Source: DATBGO01 sp963840095 (GTDB taxonomy: Bacteria; Actinomycetota; Actinomycetes; Streptosporangiales; Streptosporangiaceae). Taken from it: DNA of 64,000 nucleotides. The stretch's first letter is position 1. The number at the start of each line of letters is the position of its first letter. A program made the position numbers and the translations under genes. Below the pieces are notes generated by a model that saw only the letters and a list, made by a program, of their open reading frames with translations, did not search any database and had not been told where the DNA came from. Shown here in pieces: positions 1-8,160 of this stretch. The stretch covers positions 806,001 to 870,000 of the forward strand of contig CAWIXN010000012.1 in NCBI GenBank assembly GCA_963840095.1, written 5' to 3'.

Positions 1-434
1 GGAATGCCGCGCTCCGCCGCCGCAATACTCCGGTTGACCTGCTTGAGACGATGCCGCCCGGAACGCCGGTCCCGCAGTTCTGGCTCGGTACCGGCGCCCT
101 GGACCATTCCGACACCAGGAATGCCGCGATATTCGCGCAGCTCGTGCAGTCCCGGCAGCCGGTCGTGACACTCAAGGTCGTGCCCGGCGGCGGCCACACC
201 ATGTTCACCTGGCGGGCGCTGATCCCGGCGATGCTGGAGTGGATGACGCCGCACCTGGCGTTCGACGCTCGGCTGAATGACATGCATGCGGCCGCCCAGA
301 AGGCCCGCGCCGCGGCCCCGAGGCCGTCAGGAAAGCCTGCTCACCCGGCTCCGCACTCGAAACCGACCGTCCACCCCAAGTCGACCGTCCCCGCCAAGCC
401 GGTAGTCCCGGCCAAGAAGCGCCGCCGCCACTAG
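1..434 (+). CDS. Alpha/beta hydrolase-fold esterase, C-terminal part (5' end outside window)
   Basis: The reading frame is open from the window edge, so the gene starts upstream. The visible part resembles the C-terminus of actinobacterial esterase-D/feruloyl-esterase-like alpha/beta hydrolases: GTGALD precedes the acid loop, and the motif GGGHTMFTWR places the catalytic His, followed by the final helix (IPAMLEWMTPHL). The last ~45 residues are a Pro/Lys/Ala-rich basic tail ending in KKRRRH, which may contact nucleic acid or cell wall polymers. The nucleophile is not in the window, so substrate and location cannot be given. The fold call is by motif recognition only. Confidence 0.6.
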   Translation, partial: NAALRRRNTPVDLLETMPPGTPVPQFWLGTGALDHSDTRNAAIFAQLVQSRQPVVTLKVVPGGGHTMFTWRALIPAMLEWMTPHLAFDARLNDMHAAAQKARAAAPRPSGKPAHPAPHSKPTVHPKSTVPAKPVVPAKKRRRH

Positions 435-468
435 CGCCGCCGCCACTGGCGCCGCCGCCCGGTGCAGC

Positions 469-762
469 TCAGTCCAGCTCAAGCACCCGGACGTGCAGGA
501 CGGATCGCTGATGCAGGGCGGCCCGCAGCGCCCGGTGCAGGCCGTCTTCCAGGTAAAGTTCCCCGCGCCACCGCACGACGTGCGGAAATAGGTCGCCGTA
601 GAACGTTGAATCCGATGCCAGGACGGTATTCAGGTCCAGGACATTCTTGGTGGTTACGAGCTGATCCAGCCGGACCGGGCGGGGCGGTATTTGCGCCCAT
701 TCGCGCGCGCTCCGGGCGTGGTCGGGATAGGGCCGTCCCTCTCCGACCTGCTTGAAGATCAC
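469..762 (-). CDS. Conserved actinobacterial protein with ParB/sulfiredoxin-like motif
   Basis: 97 residues from a GTG start (MIFKQVGEGRPYPDH). The segment LYLEDGLHRALRAAL resembles the DG-x-HR-x-x-A motif of ParB/Srx-fold proteins, and the ending HVRVLELD is typical of a small conserved actinobacterial family that I recognise but whose function is unknown to me. It is divergent from the M15/asnB pair across about 160 bp and ends 34 bp from the hydrolase stop, tail to tail. No membrane segment or signal peptide is seen. No function is assigned. Confidence 0.7.
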   Translation of the reverse strand: MIFKQVGEGRPYPDHARSAREWAQIPPRPVRLDQLVTTKNVLDLNTVLASDSTFYGDLFPHVVRWRGELYLEDGLHRALRAALHQRSVLHVRVLELD

Positions 763-921
763 ACATGAAGTCTAGATGAGCGCGCAAGCGCCCGCCGGTC
801 ATGGGCAACGTCCCGGGCCAAAGCCGGACCGATAACAAAAGGCACCACGACGCGTAGTGTCGCTGCTACTCTCGGTGACGCGCTGCCAAGGAATCCGAGT
901 CAAACTATGGGGGAGTTGCTC

Positions 922-1893
922 GTGACGATGTGGCTGGTTGACCAGGATCTGGCACGGCCAAGTGCCCCTGCATCCGCCGTCGCGGCCAAGGGTGCCGACA
1001 CCACGGCGCACCGCGGGGCGGTCACCGATCTCGCCGCCTACCGATCCGCGGTCACTGACCTGGTGGCGGAGATCGCGGCCCGCAGCCGGTCAGGCGGCGC
1101 CCGGCTGGTGGAACGGGTCCGCGCCGAGCGGATCTTAACCAGGCGCCTGCAAGAGCCGGAGTTAGTGTCAGTCCTCGCCGCGACCCCGCATGGCACCTCC
1201 GCAGCGCTCAAGCGGCTGACGTATGAGGTCAGGAACTATCAGCCCAGCGCCCGCAGTTCCGCGGCCGATCTGACCGCGCAGGTCCGCGTCTGGATGCTCG
1301 CCCAGATCGACGCGATGTGGTGGGGAAGCACGCCCGCCTATCTGACCGACGCGGACGTGCTCGGCGCCGGTGACCTCGTCGACCTCGAGGCGCTCAGGCG
1401 CGGCAGGCTGCTGCGGTTCCGCTACCGCCGCCAGGCCACCGGCCTGCTGAACAGGGCCGTGCGGTTGGCCGAGCGAAGGGTGTGGCCCAGCCGCATGCCG
1501 TGCACGGCCGGACTGCGGTTCCCCCGCGTCCGGCCCGAGGCAGCGGCGATGCTCAACCAGCTGGCCACCGAGTTCGCCGCACTGGCGCCCGCGGGCACGC
1601 CGCCGCTGTGGATCACCAGCCTGGCCCGCAGCGTCGAGCATCAGCGGCACCTCAGGGCGCTGGGCTACGCCGCGGCGCTGCCGAGCGCACATTGCGTGGG
1701 CTATGCGGCTGACGTCGAGATGAAATGGTTCCGCCGGTATGGAGCGGACACCGTACTGCAGCGCCTGCTCCTCGACCGGCAGGACGCTGGGGAGATCAAC
1801 GTTATCGACGAGGGCCAGGCCTGGCATGTGTGCATCAGCCCGGTCGGCGGACAGGGACTCCGCCGCGTTCCCGGGGCACGCGTGGGCGGCTGA
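922..1893 (+). CDS. M15-like (VanY/D,D-carboxypeptidase type) zinc peptidase, cytoplasmic
   Basis: 323 residues. I place the start at the GTG because GGGGGAG lies 6 bases before it; an ATG 15 bases upstream contains that same purine tract. The C-terminal third has the M15 signature: S255-x-H257-x-x-G-x-A-x-D264 (SAHCVGYAAD), then E297GQAWH302, giving the His/Asp/His zinc ligands and the acidic catalytic residue. The N-terminal ~200 residues are helical and I recognise no domain there. There is no signal peptide or membrane segment, so it probably acts inside the cell, which is odd for a peptidoglycan carboxypeptidase. It ends 5 bases before the asparagine-synthase-type gene, so the two are probably co-expressed. 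Confidence 0.75.
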   Translation: MTMWLVDQDLARPSAPASAVAAKGADTTAHRGAVTDLAAYRSAVTDLVAEIAARSRSGGARLVERVRAERILTRRLQEPELVSVLAATPHGTSAALKRLTYEVRNYQPSARSSAADLTAQVRVWMLAQIDAMWWGSTPAYLTDADVLGAGDLVDLEALRRGRLLRFRYRRQATGLLNRAVRLAERRVWPSRMPCTAGLRFPRVRPEAAAMLNQLATEFAALAPAGTPPLWITSLARSVEHQRHLRALGYAAALPSAHCVGYAADVEMKWFRRYGADTVLQRLLLDRQDAGEINVIDEGQAWHVCISPVGGQGLRRVPGARVGG

Positions 1894-1898
1894 GCACG

Positions 1899-3596
1899 GT
1901 GTGCGGTATCGCCGTCATCGTCGGTCCAGGTGGCGACCGCTCGAGCTTCCTCGCCATGCTCGACTCGCTGGCGCCACGCGGTGAGATCCCCGAGGCGGGC
2001 GGCGACGACGCCTTGCTGGCCGGGGTGCAGCGGCTCCCGATCGTGGACAGAGATCACGCGGTACAGCCGTGGATCGGCGGAGACGGCCGCTGGGTGCTCT
2101 GTTACAACGGCGAGATCTTCAATCACCACGAGCTACGCGCGGAGCTGGTCAACATGGGCTGCCAGCTGCGCACTGACAGCGATACCGAGGTAGTCCTCGA
2201 GGCCTTCCTGCGGTGGGGCGCGGCGGCGGTCAGCCGGTTCCGCGGAGAATTCGCGTTCGTGATCGTGGACCGTGCCACCAGGCGGGCCTTCCTGGCCCGC
2301 GATCCGCTCGGCGTCAAGCCGCTGTACTGGTCGCTCAAGTCCGAGTGCCTGCACGTCGCCTCGGAGATCAAGGCGCTGGTGCCGGTCGGCGCGCCGGTGT
2401 CAGAGGTCCCTCCCGGCCATCACGGCTGGGCTGAGCCGGCGGCCGTACCTGAGCTGGTGCCTTATGTCGACCTGCTGCACCTCGGCGAGGACGCCGGGCT
2501 GATCGACGATCCCGACGAGGCGGCCAAGCTGGTGCGCACTGCGCTCGAGGACAGCATCAGGGTGCGGGTCGATACCGACCTGACCGTCGGGGTGATCCTC
2601 TCCGGCGGCCTGGATAGCTCGCTCACCCTCCTGCACGTGCGGGAGATGCACCCCGACTGCGTGGCCCTGACCGTCGGCGCGCCGGGCAGCGAGGACCTGG
2701 CGTACGCCCGGCGGCTGACCGCCGAGCTTGGCGTGCCGCACGAGGTCATCGAGATGCGGCCGCGCGATATCCGGCGGCGCGATGTGCGGCAGGCGATCCG
2801 GATATCGGAACTCACCGAGTACGGCGACATCATCAATGCGGTGGTGTCGGTGCCGCTGTTCCGCCGGGTGCACGAACTCGGCATCAAGGTCGTCCTGACC
2901 GGGGACGGCTCGGACGAACTCTTCGGCGGATATCCGATGTACCAGCGGATCGGAGCCCGCCAGGCCCGGCGGCTGTTCGTCCACAAGATCCGCAACCTGG
3001 GCCGGACTGAGCTGCAGCGCGTCGACCGCGCCAGCATGGCGGCCACTGTGGAAGCCCGGGTGCCGTTCCTGGATCTGTCGCTGGTGGAACTGGCGATGCG
3101 ACTGCCCATGGAGTTCAAGATGCGCGACGGGCAGGAAAAATGGATCCTGCGCGAGGCGTTCTCCAGCATGCTCCCCGACTACATCAGGGCGCGGCCGAAG
3201 AATCCGATGTCGCATTCGTCGGGCCTGCATGAGCGGGCCAGGCTGTACAAGCCGTTGTTCGCCCGGATGCACAGCTCATTCGGATACAACCTGCTCGGCC
3301 CGGTGCGCCGCGACTTCTCGACCTTGCTTGACCAATGCGATCACGATCTCTACCGGGCCGTGGCGCAGGCTGCGATGCGCCAGGACTACACGGTGCTCGA
3401 GCATGCCAGGGACCTGGCCGGCGCGGCCCGCTGGAACGCGAAAGCGATGTTCCGCCGGGCGGATCCGGCCGGCCTGGACGCGGCGGGCGGCGCCCCGGGG
3501 GCCGCGGCGGGCATCGCGGCCGGGCCGGGCGGCGCCCCGGGGGGCGGGGCGGGCATCCCGGCCGGGCCGGGCGGCTCAGAGCCCAATGAAGCCTGA
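1899..3596 (+). CDS. asnB: Glutamine-dependent asparagine synthase-type amidotransferase
   Basis: 565 residues from GTG, so that Cys2 is the glutaminase nucleophile (MCGIAV). The N-terminal Ntn domain is complete: YNGEIFN from residue 69, then SDTEVVLEAF and RDPLGVKPLY. The synthetase domain has the PP-loop SGGLDSS at 235-241 and GDGSDELFGGY near 335. It should hydrolyse glutamine and use ATP to form an amide. Whether the acceptor is free aspartate or another carboxylate, as for LtsA/AsnB enzymes acting on meso-DAP in Corynebacteriales, is open; the adjoining M15 peptidase makes a peptide or wall substrate worth considering. The last ~35 residues are a Gly/Ala/Pro repeat absent from the family core. 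The end overlaps a convergent gene by 21 bp. Confidence 0.85.
   Translation: MCGIAVIVGPGGDRSSFLAMLDSLAPRGEIPEAGGDDALLAGVQRLPIVDRDHAVQPWIGGDGRWVLCYNGEIFNHHELRAELVNMGCQLRTDSDTEVVLEAFLRWGAAAVSRFRGEFAFVIVDRATRRAFLARDPLGVKPLYWSLKSECLHVASEIKALVPVGAPVSEVPPGHHGWAEPAAVPELVPYVDLLHLGEDAGLIDDPDEAAKLVRTALEDSIRVRVDTDLTVGVILSGGLDSSLTLLHVREMHPDCVALTVGAPGSEDLAYARRLTAELGVPHEVIEMRPRDIRRRDVRQAIRISELTEYGDIINAVVSVPLFRRVHELGIKVVLTGDGSDELFGGYPMYQRIGARQARRLFVHKIRNLGRTELQRVDRASMAATVEARVPFLDLSLVELAMRLPMEFKMRDGQEKWILREAFSSMLPDYIRARPKNPMSHSSGLHERARLYKPLFARMHSSFGYNLLGPVRRDFSTLLDQCDHDLYRAVAQAAMRQDYTVLEHARDLAGAARWNAKAMFRRADPAGLDAAGGAPGAAAGIAAGPGGAPGGGAGIPAGPGGSEPNEA
3485..3568 (+). repeat. Two 42-bp tandem units in the asnB 3' end
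   Basis: Two near-identical 42-bp units encode GGAPGAAAGIAAGP and GGAPGGGAGIPAGP. They extend the asparagine synthase with a flexible tail, and probably arose by slippage in GC-rich DNA. Confidence 0.75.
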
Positions 3597-4448
3597 GATC
3601 AGGCGCCAGGTCTGTGCAGGCCGCTCCTCAGGCGCGAAGTGCCCGGCCCCGGATATCACGCCCTGGCTGACCGCCGCGACGCCCGCGTCCTTGAACCCTG
3701 CGACGTAGGCGCCGATGTCGCCGCTCTCATGCTCGCCGCGCAGGTAGAGCAGCGGCGTGCTGATCCGCTGCAGAGCGCCGGGCCGCCGGTTGTCGATGGC
3801 ATCCTGCCGAAACGACCGGTACCAGCTGAACCCGGCGCTCAGCGCGGAGTCGCTCGCGTAGGCCGCCTCGTATGCGGCTCGCGCCTGTTTGGTGATCTTC
3901 TCGGGGTCCGGGGACAGCACCTCGTAGAAGTAGCCGAAGTAGTCTGCCTGGCGTCCCTGAACGAGCCGTTCGGGCAGGCCCGGGACCGCATGGAAGCCGA
4001 AATGCCAGATGTAGGGGTTGCGGAGGACCTCGTCCCAGGGACCGAGGCCGGGAATGACCACATCCATGATCACGGCACGAGCGAGATCCTGATAGCGCCG
4101 CAGGAAAGAGTAGGTGACCATGCCGCCGACGTCGTGGCCCACCAGCGTGGGCCCGCGCAGTCCCAGCGCTTCGATCACGGAATGCACCACCCCGGCCAGC
4201 TCGCGCTTCGACCCGTCGGCCGGACCGCCCGCCGACTCCCCGATTCCAGGAAGATCGATCGCCACCGCCCGTACCTGGCGGCCGGCCAGCTCCATGACCG
4301 GGCGCCAGGCGCGCCATGACTGCGGCCACCCGTGCAGGAACAGCACCGGGGCGGCTCCGGGGGCACCGGCCTCGGCCACATGGATCGAGCAGCGGCCGGC
4401 TTCGACCTGGGCGTGGCGTATGTCAGTCGTCGGCGAAGTCATGGCCAT
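3576..4448 (-). CDS. Alpha/beta hydrolase (epoxide hydrolase/haloalkane dehalogenase-like)
   Basis: About 290 residues from the ATG giving MAMTSPTT, which has GGGCAGG just upstream; a longer start exists but adds a Pro/Gly-rich stretch. The motif FLHGWPQSW forms the oxyanion region, GHDVGG holds the nucleophilic Asp (G-H-D, as in epoxide hydrolases and dehalogenases rather than the Ser of esterases), and GAGHFAPEERP holds the catalytic His. The cap region is rich in Tyr and Phe. A soluble cytoplasmic enzyme; the substrate cannot be told from sequence. It converges on asnB and overlaps its end. Confidence 0.8.
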   Translation of the reverse strand: MAMTSPTTDIRHAQVEAGRCSIHVAEAGAPGAAPVLFLHGWPQSWRAWRPVMELAGRQVRAVAIDLPGIGESAGGPADGSKRELAGVVHSVIEALGLRGPTLVGHDVGGMVTYSFLRRYQDLARAVIMDVVIPGLGPWDEVLRNPYIWHFGFHAVPGLPERLVQGRQADYFGYFYEVLSPDPEKITKQARAAYEAAYASDSALSAGFSWYRSFRQDAIDNRRPGALQRISTPLLYLRGEHESGDIGAYVAGFKDAGVAAVSQGVISGAGHFAPEERPAQTWRLISGFIGL

Positions 4449-4679
4449 ATCCTGCCCACCGCCGGGGGGCGGACTCACCCAGAGCGGACCCTGGGCCACA
4501 GCTTGTGCCGCCTATGTGGCTGCACGCCCGGAGCTGTCATGGCCGTTGCCCCTTGCTGTCCGGCAGGGGGTGAATTGCTCCTCCGTCGGCCCGCAGGAAG
4601 CCCGCGCGGCGGGGTCTCTAACGCGTCGGGTCGTTGTCGAAGCAACCTCGACCGTGTTGACGTCGGCCAGAATTTAGCC

Positions 4680-5423
4680 ATGCTCCGGCCCGCGCTCATG
4701 GCGAGATCCCGCGACCTGTGGGAGCGTGTTGCCCGCGCGCCCGTCGCATTCATGCCAGCCCTCCGGGTCGTCGTATCGCCGGAGTCAGGTCTGGGGCCGC
4801 CCGGCTGGGTGGGAATCGTGGTGATCGGCGATGCGGTCATAGCCACCGCCCCGAGTCCCGAGCTCGCGCAGCTGGTGCAGCAGCCGCTCGGGACGCTGGC
4901 CGCAGCATCCTTGACGGATCCCGGCGTGCTCAGGGCCTGCTTCCCAGTTCTTGAGATACTCGGCCCGGCATGCCTGGCCTACCTGGACGCCGAGGAGTTC
5001 CGCCCGCGGCATGACGGGGCCTGCGTCGAGCTGCTCGATCTGCAGGATCGAGACCTGCGGCAGTTCCTGGCCGGAGCCGGCGACGAGGATGTCGCGGAGA
5101 GCGGCCTGGCTGAGATCGCGTCCCCGGCATTCGCCGTCCGCGCTCGGGGCCTGGTAGTCGCTGCCGCTGGCTACCGCACCTGGCCGGGCGAAGGAGCTCA
5201 CCTATCGGTGCTGACCGCAGCGCAGGCGCGCAGCCGAGGGTTCGGGCGCGTCGCCGCCTCGGCTGCGGTCGCCCACGCGATCCAGGCCGGCCTGCTGCCG
5301 CAATGGCGAGCCCGGGCGCAGCCGTCCCGCCGGGTCGCTCGAGCCCTCGGTTTCCGCGAACTCGGCTCCCAGGTGAGCATTCACATTCGGACCGACGGTC
5401 GAGGCGACGACGTCAACCCATAA
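4680..5423 (+). CDS. GNAT-like acyltransferase
   Basis: 247 residues from the ATG giving MLRPALMARSRDLW; an upstream extension in frame overlaps the divergent hydrolase and looks non-coding. The C-terminal half fits a GNAT fold: a beta strand with GLVVAAAGYRTWPGEGAHLSV, then the acetyl-CoA loop region AQARSRGFGRVAASAAVAHA, and the ending ARALGFRELGSQVSIHI, typical of GNAT proteins. The N-terminal half is poorly conserved. It stands alone, and I cannot name its substrate. Confidence 0.65.
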   Translation: MLRPALMARSRDLWERVARAPVAFMPALRVVVSPESGLGPPGWVGIVVIGDAVIATAPSPELAQLVQQPLGTLAAASLTDPGVLRACFPVLEILGPACLAYLDAEEFRPRHDGACVELLDLQDRDLRQFLAGAGDEDVAESGLAEIASPAFAVRARGLVVAAAGYRTWPGEGAHLSVLTAAQARSRGFGRVAASAAVAHAIQAGLLPQWRARAQPSRRVARALGFRELGSQVSIHIRTDGRGDDVNP

Positions 5424-5525
5424 CTCGCCGCCTTCCGGCACTTCCGGGGAGCAGCCGCTGCCGCCCCAGCCGGGGACGACGTCGGCGGTGAGGCCTGCGG
5501 CAGCGTCTGAGGCGCGCGTAACCGG

Positions 5526-5903
5526 TCAGTCCCGGAGCATGCTGTCGTAGACGGCGATCAGCGCGGCCTTCTGCGTCTCGGTCAGCCGCTGGTCGGCCCG
5601 GATCAGCGCTGTCACCTGCTCGGTCGTGCGATCGCCGCCGGCACCGCCGGCGTCGCCTTCGTCAGGTTGGCTGAGCAGGCCCGCCTGCACCAGCAGGGTC
5701 TCGGCGGACACGTTGAGGGCTTCCGCGATCAGCTTGAGAACGCGCACTGAGGGCTGGTGTACGCCGCGCTCGACCTGGCTCAGGTACGGGTGCGACAAGC
5801 TGGTCAGCTCGGCCAGCTGGCGCAGCGACAGCCTGGCCATCTCGCGCTGGCTGCGGATGAAGGCGCCGAGCGCCTCGGTCTGGGCAGCCCACGGATCGGT
5901 CAC
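5526..5903 (-). CDS. XRE-family helix-turn-helix regulator
   Basis: 125 residues. The GTG chosen (MTDPWAAQTEALG) has GGAGG 5 bases upstream; the GTG 12 bases earlier would overlap that ribosome binding site. Residues ~10-70 are a Cro/C1 HTH (LSLRQLAELTSLSHPYLSQVE...), followed by a Gly/Asp linker and a helix-rich end (LTETQKAALIAVYDSML). It lies directly downstream of the phasin-like gene on the same strand, a pairing seen repeatedly in actinomycetes, so it probably controls that gene or its own unit. Confidence 0.85.
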   Translation of the reverse strand: MTDPWAAQTEALGAFIRSQREMARLSLRQLAELTSLSHPYLSQVERGVHQPSVRVLKLIAEALNVSAETLLVQAGLLSQPDEGDAGGAGGDRTTEQVTALIRADQRLTETQKAALIAVYDSMLRD

Positions 5904-6009
5904 GTTTGCCTCCACGCGGCTGAGGTGGCGCGGGACCGGCCCGCGCCGAAGATAATGGACGTGCTCGTGCGCGGCGACGGGCTCAGGCCCGGGTCGCCGC
6001 GCACGAGGG

Positions 6010-6333
6010 TCACTTAGCCGAGCCGGTACCCTTCTTGGCCGATGCGGCCCCGCCCTGGGTGAGGACCGGCGCGGTGGCCTTGATCACGTCCTCGGCGAAC
6101 TTCCGCTGTGCGGTGAGCAGCTGCTCGGCGAAGTCGTAGGCGTTGGCGACCAGCTCGTCTGGCTTGGGCAGCTTGTCGGCGAACGGCACAGCCGGGATGG
6201 GCAGCGACGACGTGACCGACTGGACGGCTTGGGCCCAGGTCTGGATCGCGTCGGTCACCGCCTCCTGGCTCCTGCGGATCGTGTCCAGGATCTGGCCCTG
6301 CACTTCCTTGCTGACGGCACCGGGATCGGTCAT
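6010..6333 (-). CDS. Phasin-like / HBHA-like amphipathic helical protein
   Basis: 107 residues, mostly one long amphipathic helix (IRRSQEAVTDAIQTWAQAV..., AYDFAEQLLTAQRKFAEDVI) with a Pro-rich break (LPIPAVPFADKLPKP) and a Lys/Ala/Ser tail. This matches phasin-type or heparin-binding-hemagglutinin-like surface proteins, which coat polyester or lipid granules or contact lipid. There is no signal peptide. A strong AGGAGGAGGAC ribosome binding site precedes the ATG. The promoter upstream has unusual dyad architecture (listed separately), and the XRE gene follows 106 bp downstream. Confidence 0.7.
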   Translation of the reverse strand: MTDPGAVSKEVQGQILDTIRRSQEAVTDAIQTWAQAVQSVTSSLPIPAVPFADKLPKPDELVANAYDFAEQLLTAQRKFAEDVIKATAPVLTQGGAASAKKGTGSAK

Positions 6334-6371
6334 CGCTCTGTCCTCCTCCTCGGGAACGGCTGTATGTGGTA

Positions 6372-6402
6372 ACTATACCATACAAGCCGTTTGGCTTGTC
6401 AA
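6372..6402 (-). promoter_or_regulatory. Candidate promoter with dyad inside a 19-bp spacer (MerR-like layout)
   Basis: Reading on the minus strand: TTGACA (consensus -35), a 19-base spacer, then TATAGT (-10), about 40 bases before the phasin-like start. The spacer contains a perfect inverted repeat ACAAGCC-N4-GGCTTGT at 6382-6399. A long spacer with a central dyad is the classic layout for MerR-type activators that twist the promoter. A simple repressor operator is the alternative. Confidence 0.55.
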
Positions 6403-6528
6403 CCAGGAGGCTGAGCTTGCGGAGGGCATGCGCGAGGGTTTCCGGTGGCCAGGTCAGCCCCGGACGTAATCGCCTGGTGCCCTGATTCGGGTGACACCGC
6501 TGGCTCGCGCGCCTCACGTCATAGTCAC

Positions 6529-7155
6529 TCATGTCGGCAGCTCAGTCCCGGCCTGCTCCGCCACCATGTACTCGGCATACCAGTCGGGCCAGTTCGCGTC
6601 TGCCTCGCCGATGCGCTTCTCGTGCTCGCCGTGCGCGGCCGACGCGCGCCGCATCGCGTTCGCCAGGTCCGCCGTGGATGCGAATGCCGTCTCAGCGGCG
6701 TTGATCCGGCCGGGCAGCCGCGCCGTGACCTCCTGCAGCAGCCAGCCATTGCCGTCCGGGTCGGTGAACGTGGCGAAGGAGCTGTAGCTGGCGTGATCGG
6801 GCGCGGGACCGCTCACGCGGCCGCTCGTACCGTCGGGCTGGAACTGAGCGCCCGGCGTCCCGGCGTGGAACACCTCGCTGACCTGGGCACCGCGGGCGAC
6901 GAGTTCGTCGCGCGCAGCCTCGATATCGGAGACGATCAGGTAAAGGCCCTGGGCCGAGCCGGGCGCGGCCGACGTGATGTTCGTGCCGAATTGGATCGAG
7001 CTCCCCGAGCCGGGCGGCGTGAACTGGACGATCCGGAAGCCGTTATCATGTGGAAAGTCGGCGTCGAGTCTCCACCCGAGTTTCCCGTAGAACTCCTTCG
7101 CGCGGTCGACATCCACGACAGGGATGACGACCACCTCGAGCTTGATGTCTGCCAT
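6529..7155 (-). CDS. VOC (glyoxalase/bleomycin-resistance) family protein
   Basis: 208 residues from an ATG with GGGAGAGGGA upstream. The first ~135 residues form one glyoxalase-fold module: LEVVVIPVVDVDRAKEFYGKLGW at the start and FATFTDPDGNGWLLQEVT at its end, the latter with the conserved DPDGNxW and terminal Glu that usually binds metal. The C-terminal ~70 residues (Ala-rich helix, then WPDWYAEYMVAEQAG) form an extension found in some actinobacterial members. The substrate is unknown. It is monocistronic as far as can be seen. Confidence 0.8.
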   Translation of the reverse strand: MADIKLEVVVIPVVDVDRAKEFYGKLGWRLDADFPHDNGFRIVQFTPPGSGSSIQFGTNITSAAPGSAQGLYLIVSDIEAARDELVARGAQVSEVFHAGTPGAQFQPDGTSGRVSGPAPDHASYSSFATFTDPDGNGWLLQEVTARLPGRINAAETAFASTADLANAMRRASAAHGEHEKRIGEADANWPDWYAEYMVAEQAGTELPT

Positions 7156-7439
7156 GCCGGTCCCTCTCCCTTTGTTGTCAGTGGCCTGTGTCCATGGCCT
7201 CCGGCTCCTGTGCCACCTGGGCTGGGTGCTGACGTCCACCCTCACGCCACACATCGCCGAAGTCCACAGGTCTATCAAATCGCTCGGGAATGCCTGGTGG
7301 CGAGCAGTGAGAGATTCCGAGGGGTAGGAGGTTCATCGCTGATGAAGGCCACGACGGGATGCGGACGTGGCTTGGACGTGAGGTCGATGGCGGGTGATCC
7401 TGCTGCTGATGTTTTCTGCCGTGGGACACGATCAGGAAC

Positions 7440-7751
7440 TCAGCTGGAGACGGGCTCGATGCGCTCCAGCTGCCGGAGTTCTTCCTCGTGGGATGCCTGG
7501 TACAGGTCGAGCGCGAGCTGGCCGTTCAACCAGAACTGGAGAGTGGTCCCGAGCGCCTTGGCCAGCCGCAGCGCCGTTGACGGGGTGATGCCGCGCCGTC
7601 CGTTGACGATCTCGTTCAGCCGCACGTATGAAACGCCGATCCGGTCCGCCAGCTCCCCCTGCGTCATGCCCAGCGGCTTGACGAACTCCTCCAGCAGCAT
7701 CTCTCCCGGCGGCGTCGGCGGCCGGTCCGACGGGATCCTCACCTGCGCCAT
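7440..7751 (-). CDS. higA: HigA-family antitoxin
   Basis: 103 residues from the ATG giving MAQVRIPSDRPPTPPGEMLLEEF. The start and the HTH (GMTQGELADRIGVSYVRLNEIVNGRRGITPSTALRLAKALG) are diagnostic of the HigA addiction-module family. HigA normally binds and inactivates the HigB mRNA endonuclease encoded just upstream and represses the operon. Here the upstream gene survives only as a C-terminal remnant, so this antitoxin has no cognate toxin at this locus and can act only as a regulator or against a toxin elsewhere. Confidence 0.88.
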   Translation of the reverse strand: MAQVRIPSDRPPTPPGEMLLEEFVKPLGMTQGELADRIGVSYVRLNEIVNGRRGITPSTALRLAKALGTTLQFWLNGQLALDLYQASHEEELRQLERIEPVSS

Positions 7752-7764
7752 CTCCGTCACTCCC

Positions 7765-7845
7765 TCGGTGATAGTCCACGATCTCGACATCTTCCGCGCC
7801 CGACTCGGTCCACCGGAAACACACCCGCCACTGATCGTTGAGCGC
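7765..7845 (-). pseudogene. higB: HigB toxin, C-terminal remnant
   Basis: The frame reads LNDQWRVCFRWTESGAEDVEI and then VDYH, the conserved C-terminus of HigB/RelE-type toxins, ending right before higA as expected. An in-frame TGA lies at 7849-7851, immediately upstream of the recognisable part, and the expected stop after the final His is a CGA (one transition from TGA), so the frame runs on through higA. Both ends are broken and no active toxin can be made. Confidence 0.75.
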
Positions 7846-7948
7846 CGATCATGGTGATGATCTGGGTACCCCAGAGGCGCCGGAAGTCGGGGTCCTGCAG
7901 CAGGCGGGCGTAGGCCACCGCGTCCTTGAGCGCAGTGGCCAGGCTCAT
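7846..7948 (-). pseudogene. MFS transporter N-terminal fragment fused to the higB remnant
   Basis: From the ATG at 7948 the frame reads MSLATALKDAVAYARLLQ and then DPDFRRLWGTQIITMIG, which looks like the first residues of a major facilitator family exporter (the D-x-DFRRLW start of helix 1). It then runs into higB-derived DNA in a different frame. Only ~34 residues are left. This suggests a deletion or recombination that joined a transporter 5' end to the toxin 3' end. Confidence 0.5.
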
Positions 7949-8160
7949 CCGTGCATCTCGCTCAAGGTGGTTACCGATCCAAGGAATCCGGCGCAGTCGC
8001 CCCGAAACCGTCTCGCTGTCGGATCGCTCTCAACCGGCGCACCAGAAAGTCCTTGAAAGAAATCCGGGCGGCGGTGTCGGATCGGGGCGGAGGTGTTCGT
8101 AGCAGGTGTGAGCGGCCGCCCACGAGGAGCGCCCCCAAAACCACAGGAGATGATCTTCAG

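Noticed and set aside
1725..1898. 58-codon upstream extension of the asparagine synthase frame
   Set aside because: It lies inside the M15 gene. The GTG at 1899 puts Cys at position 2, which the glutaminase mechanism requires.
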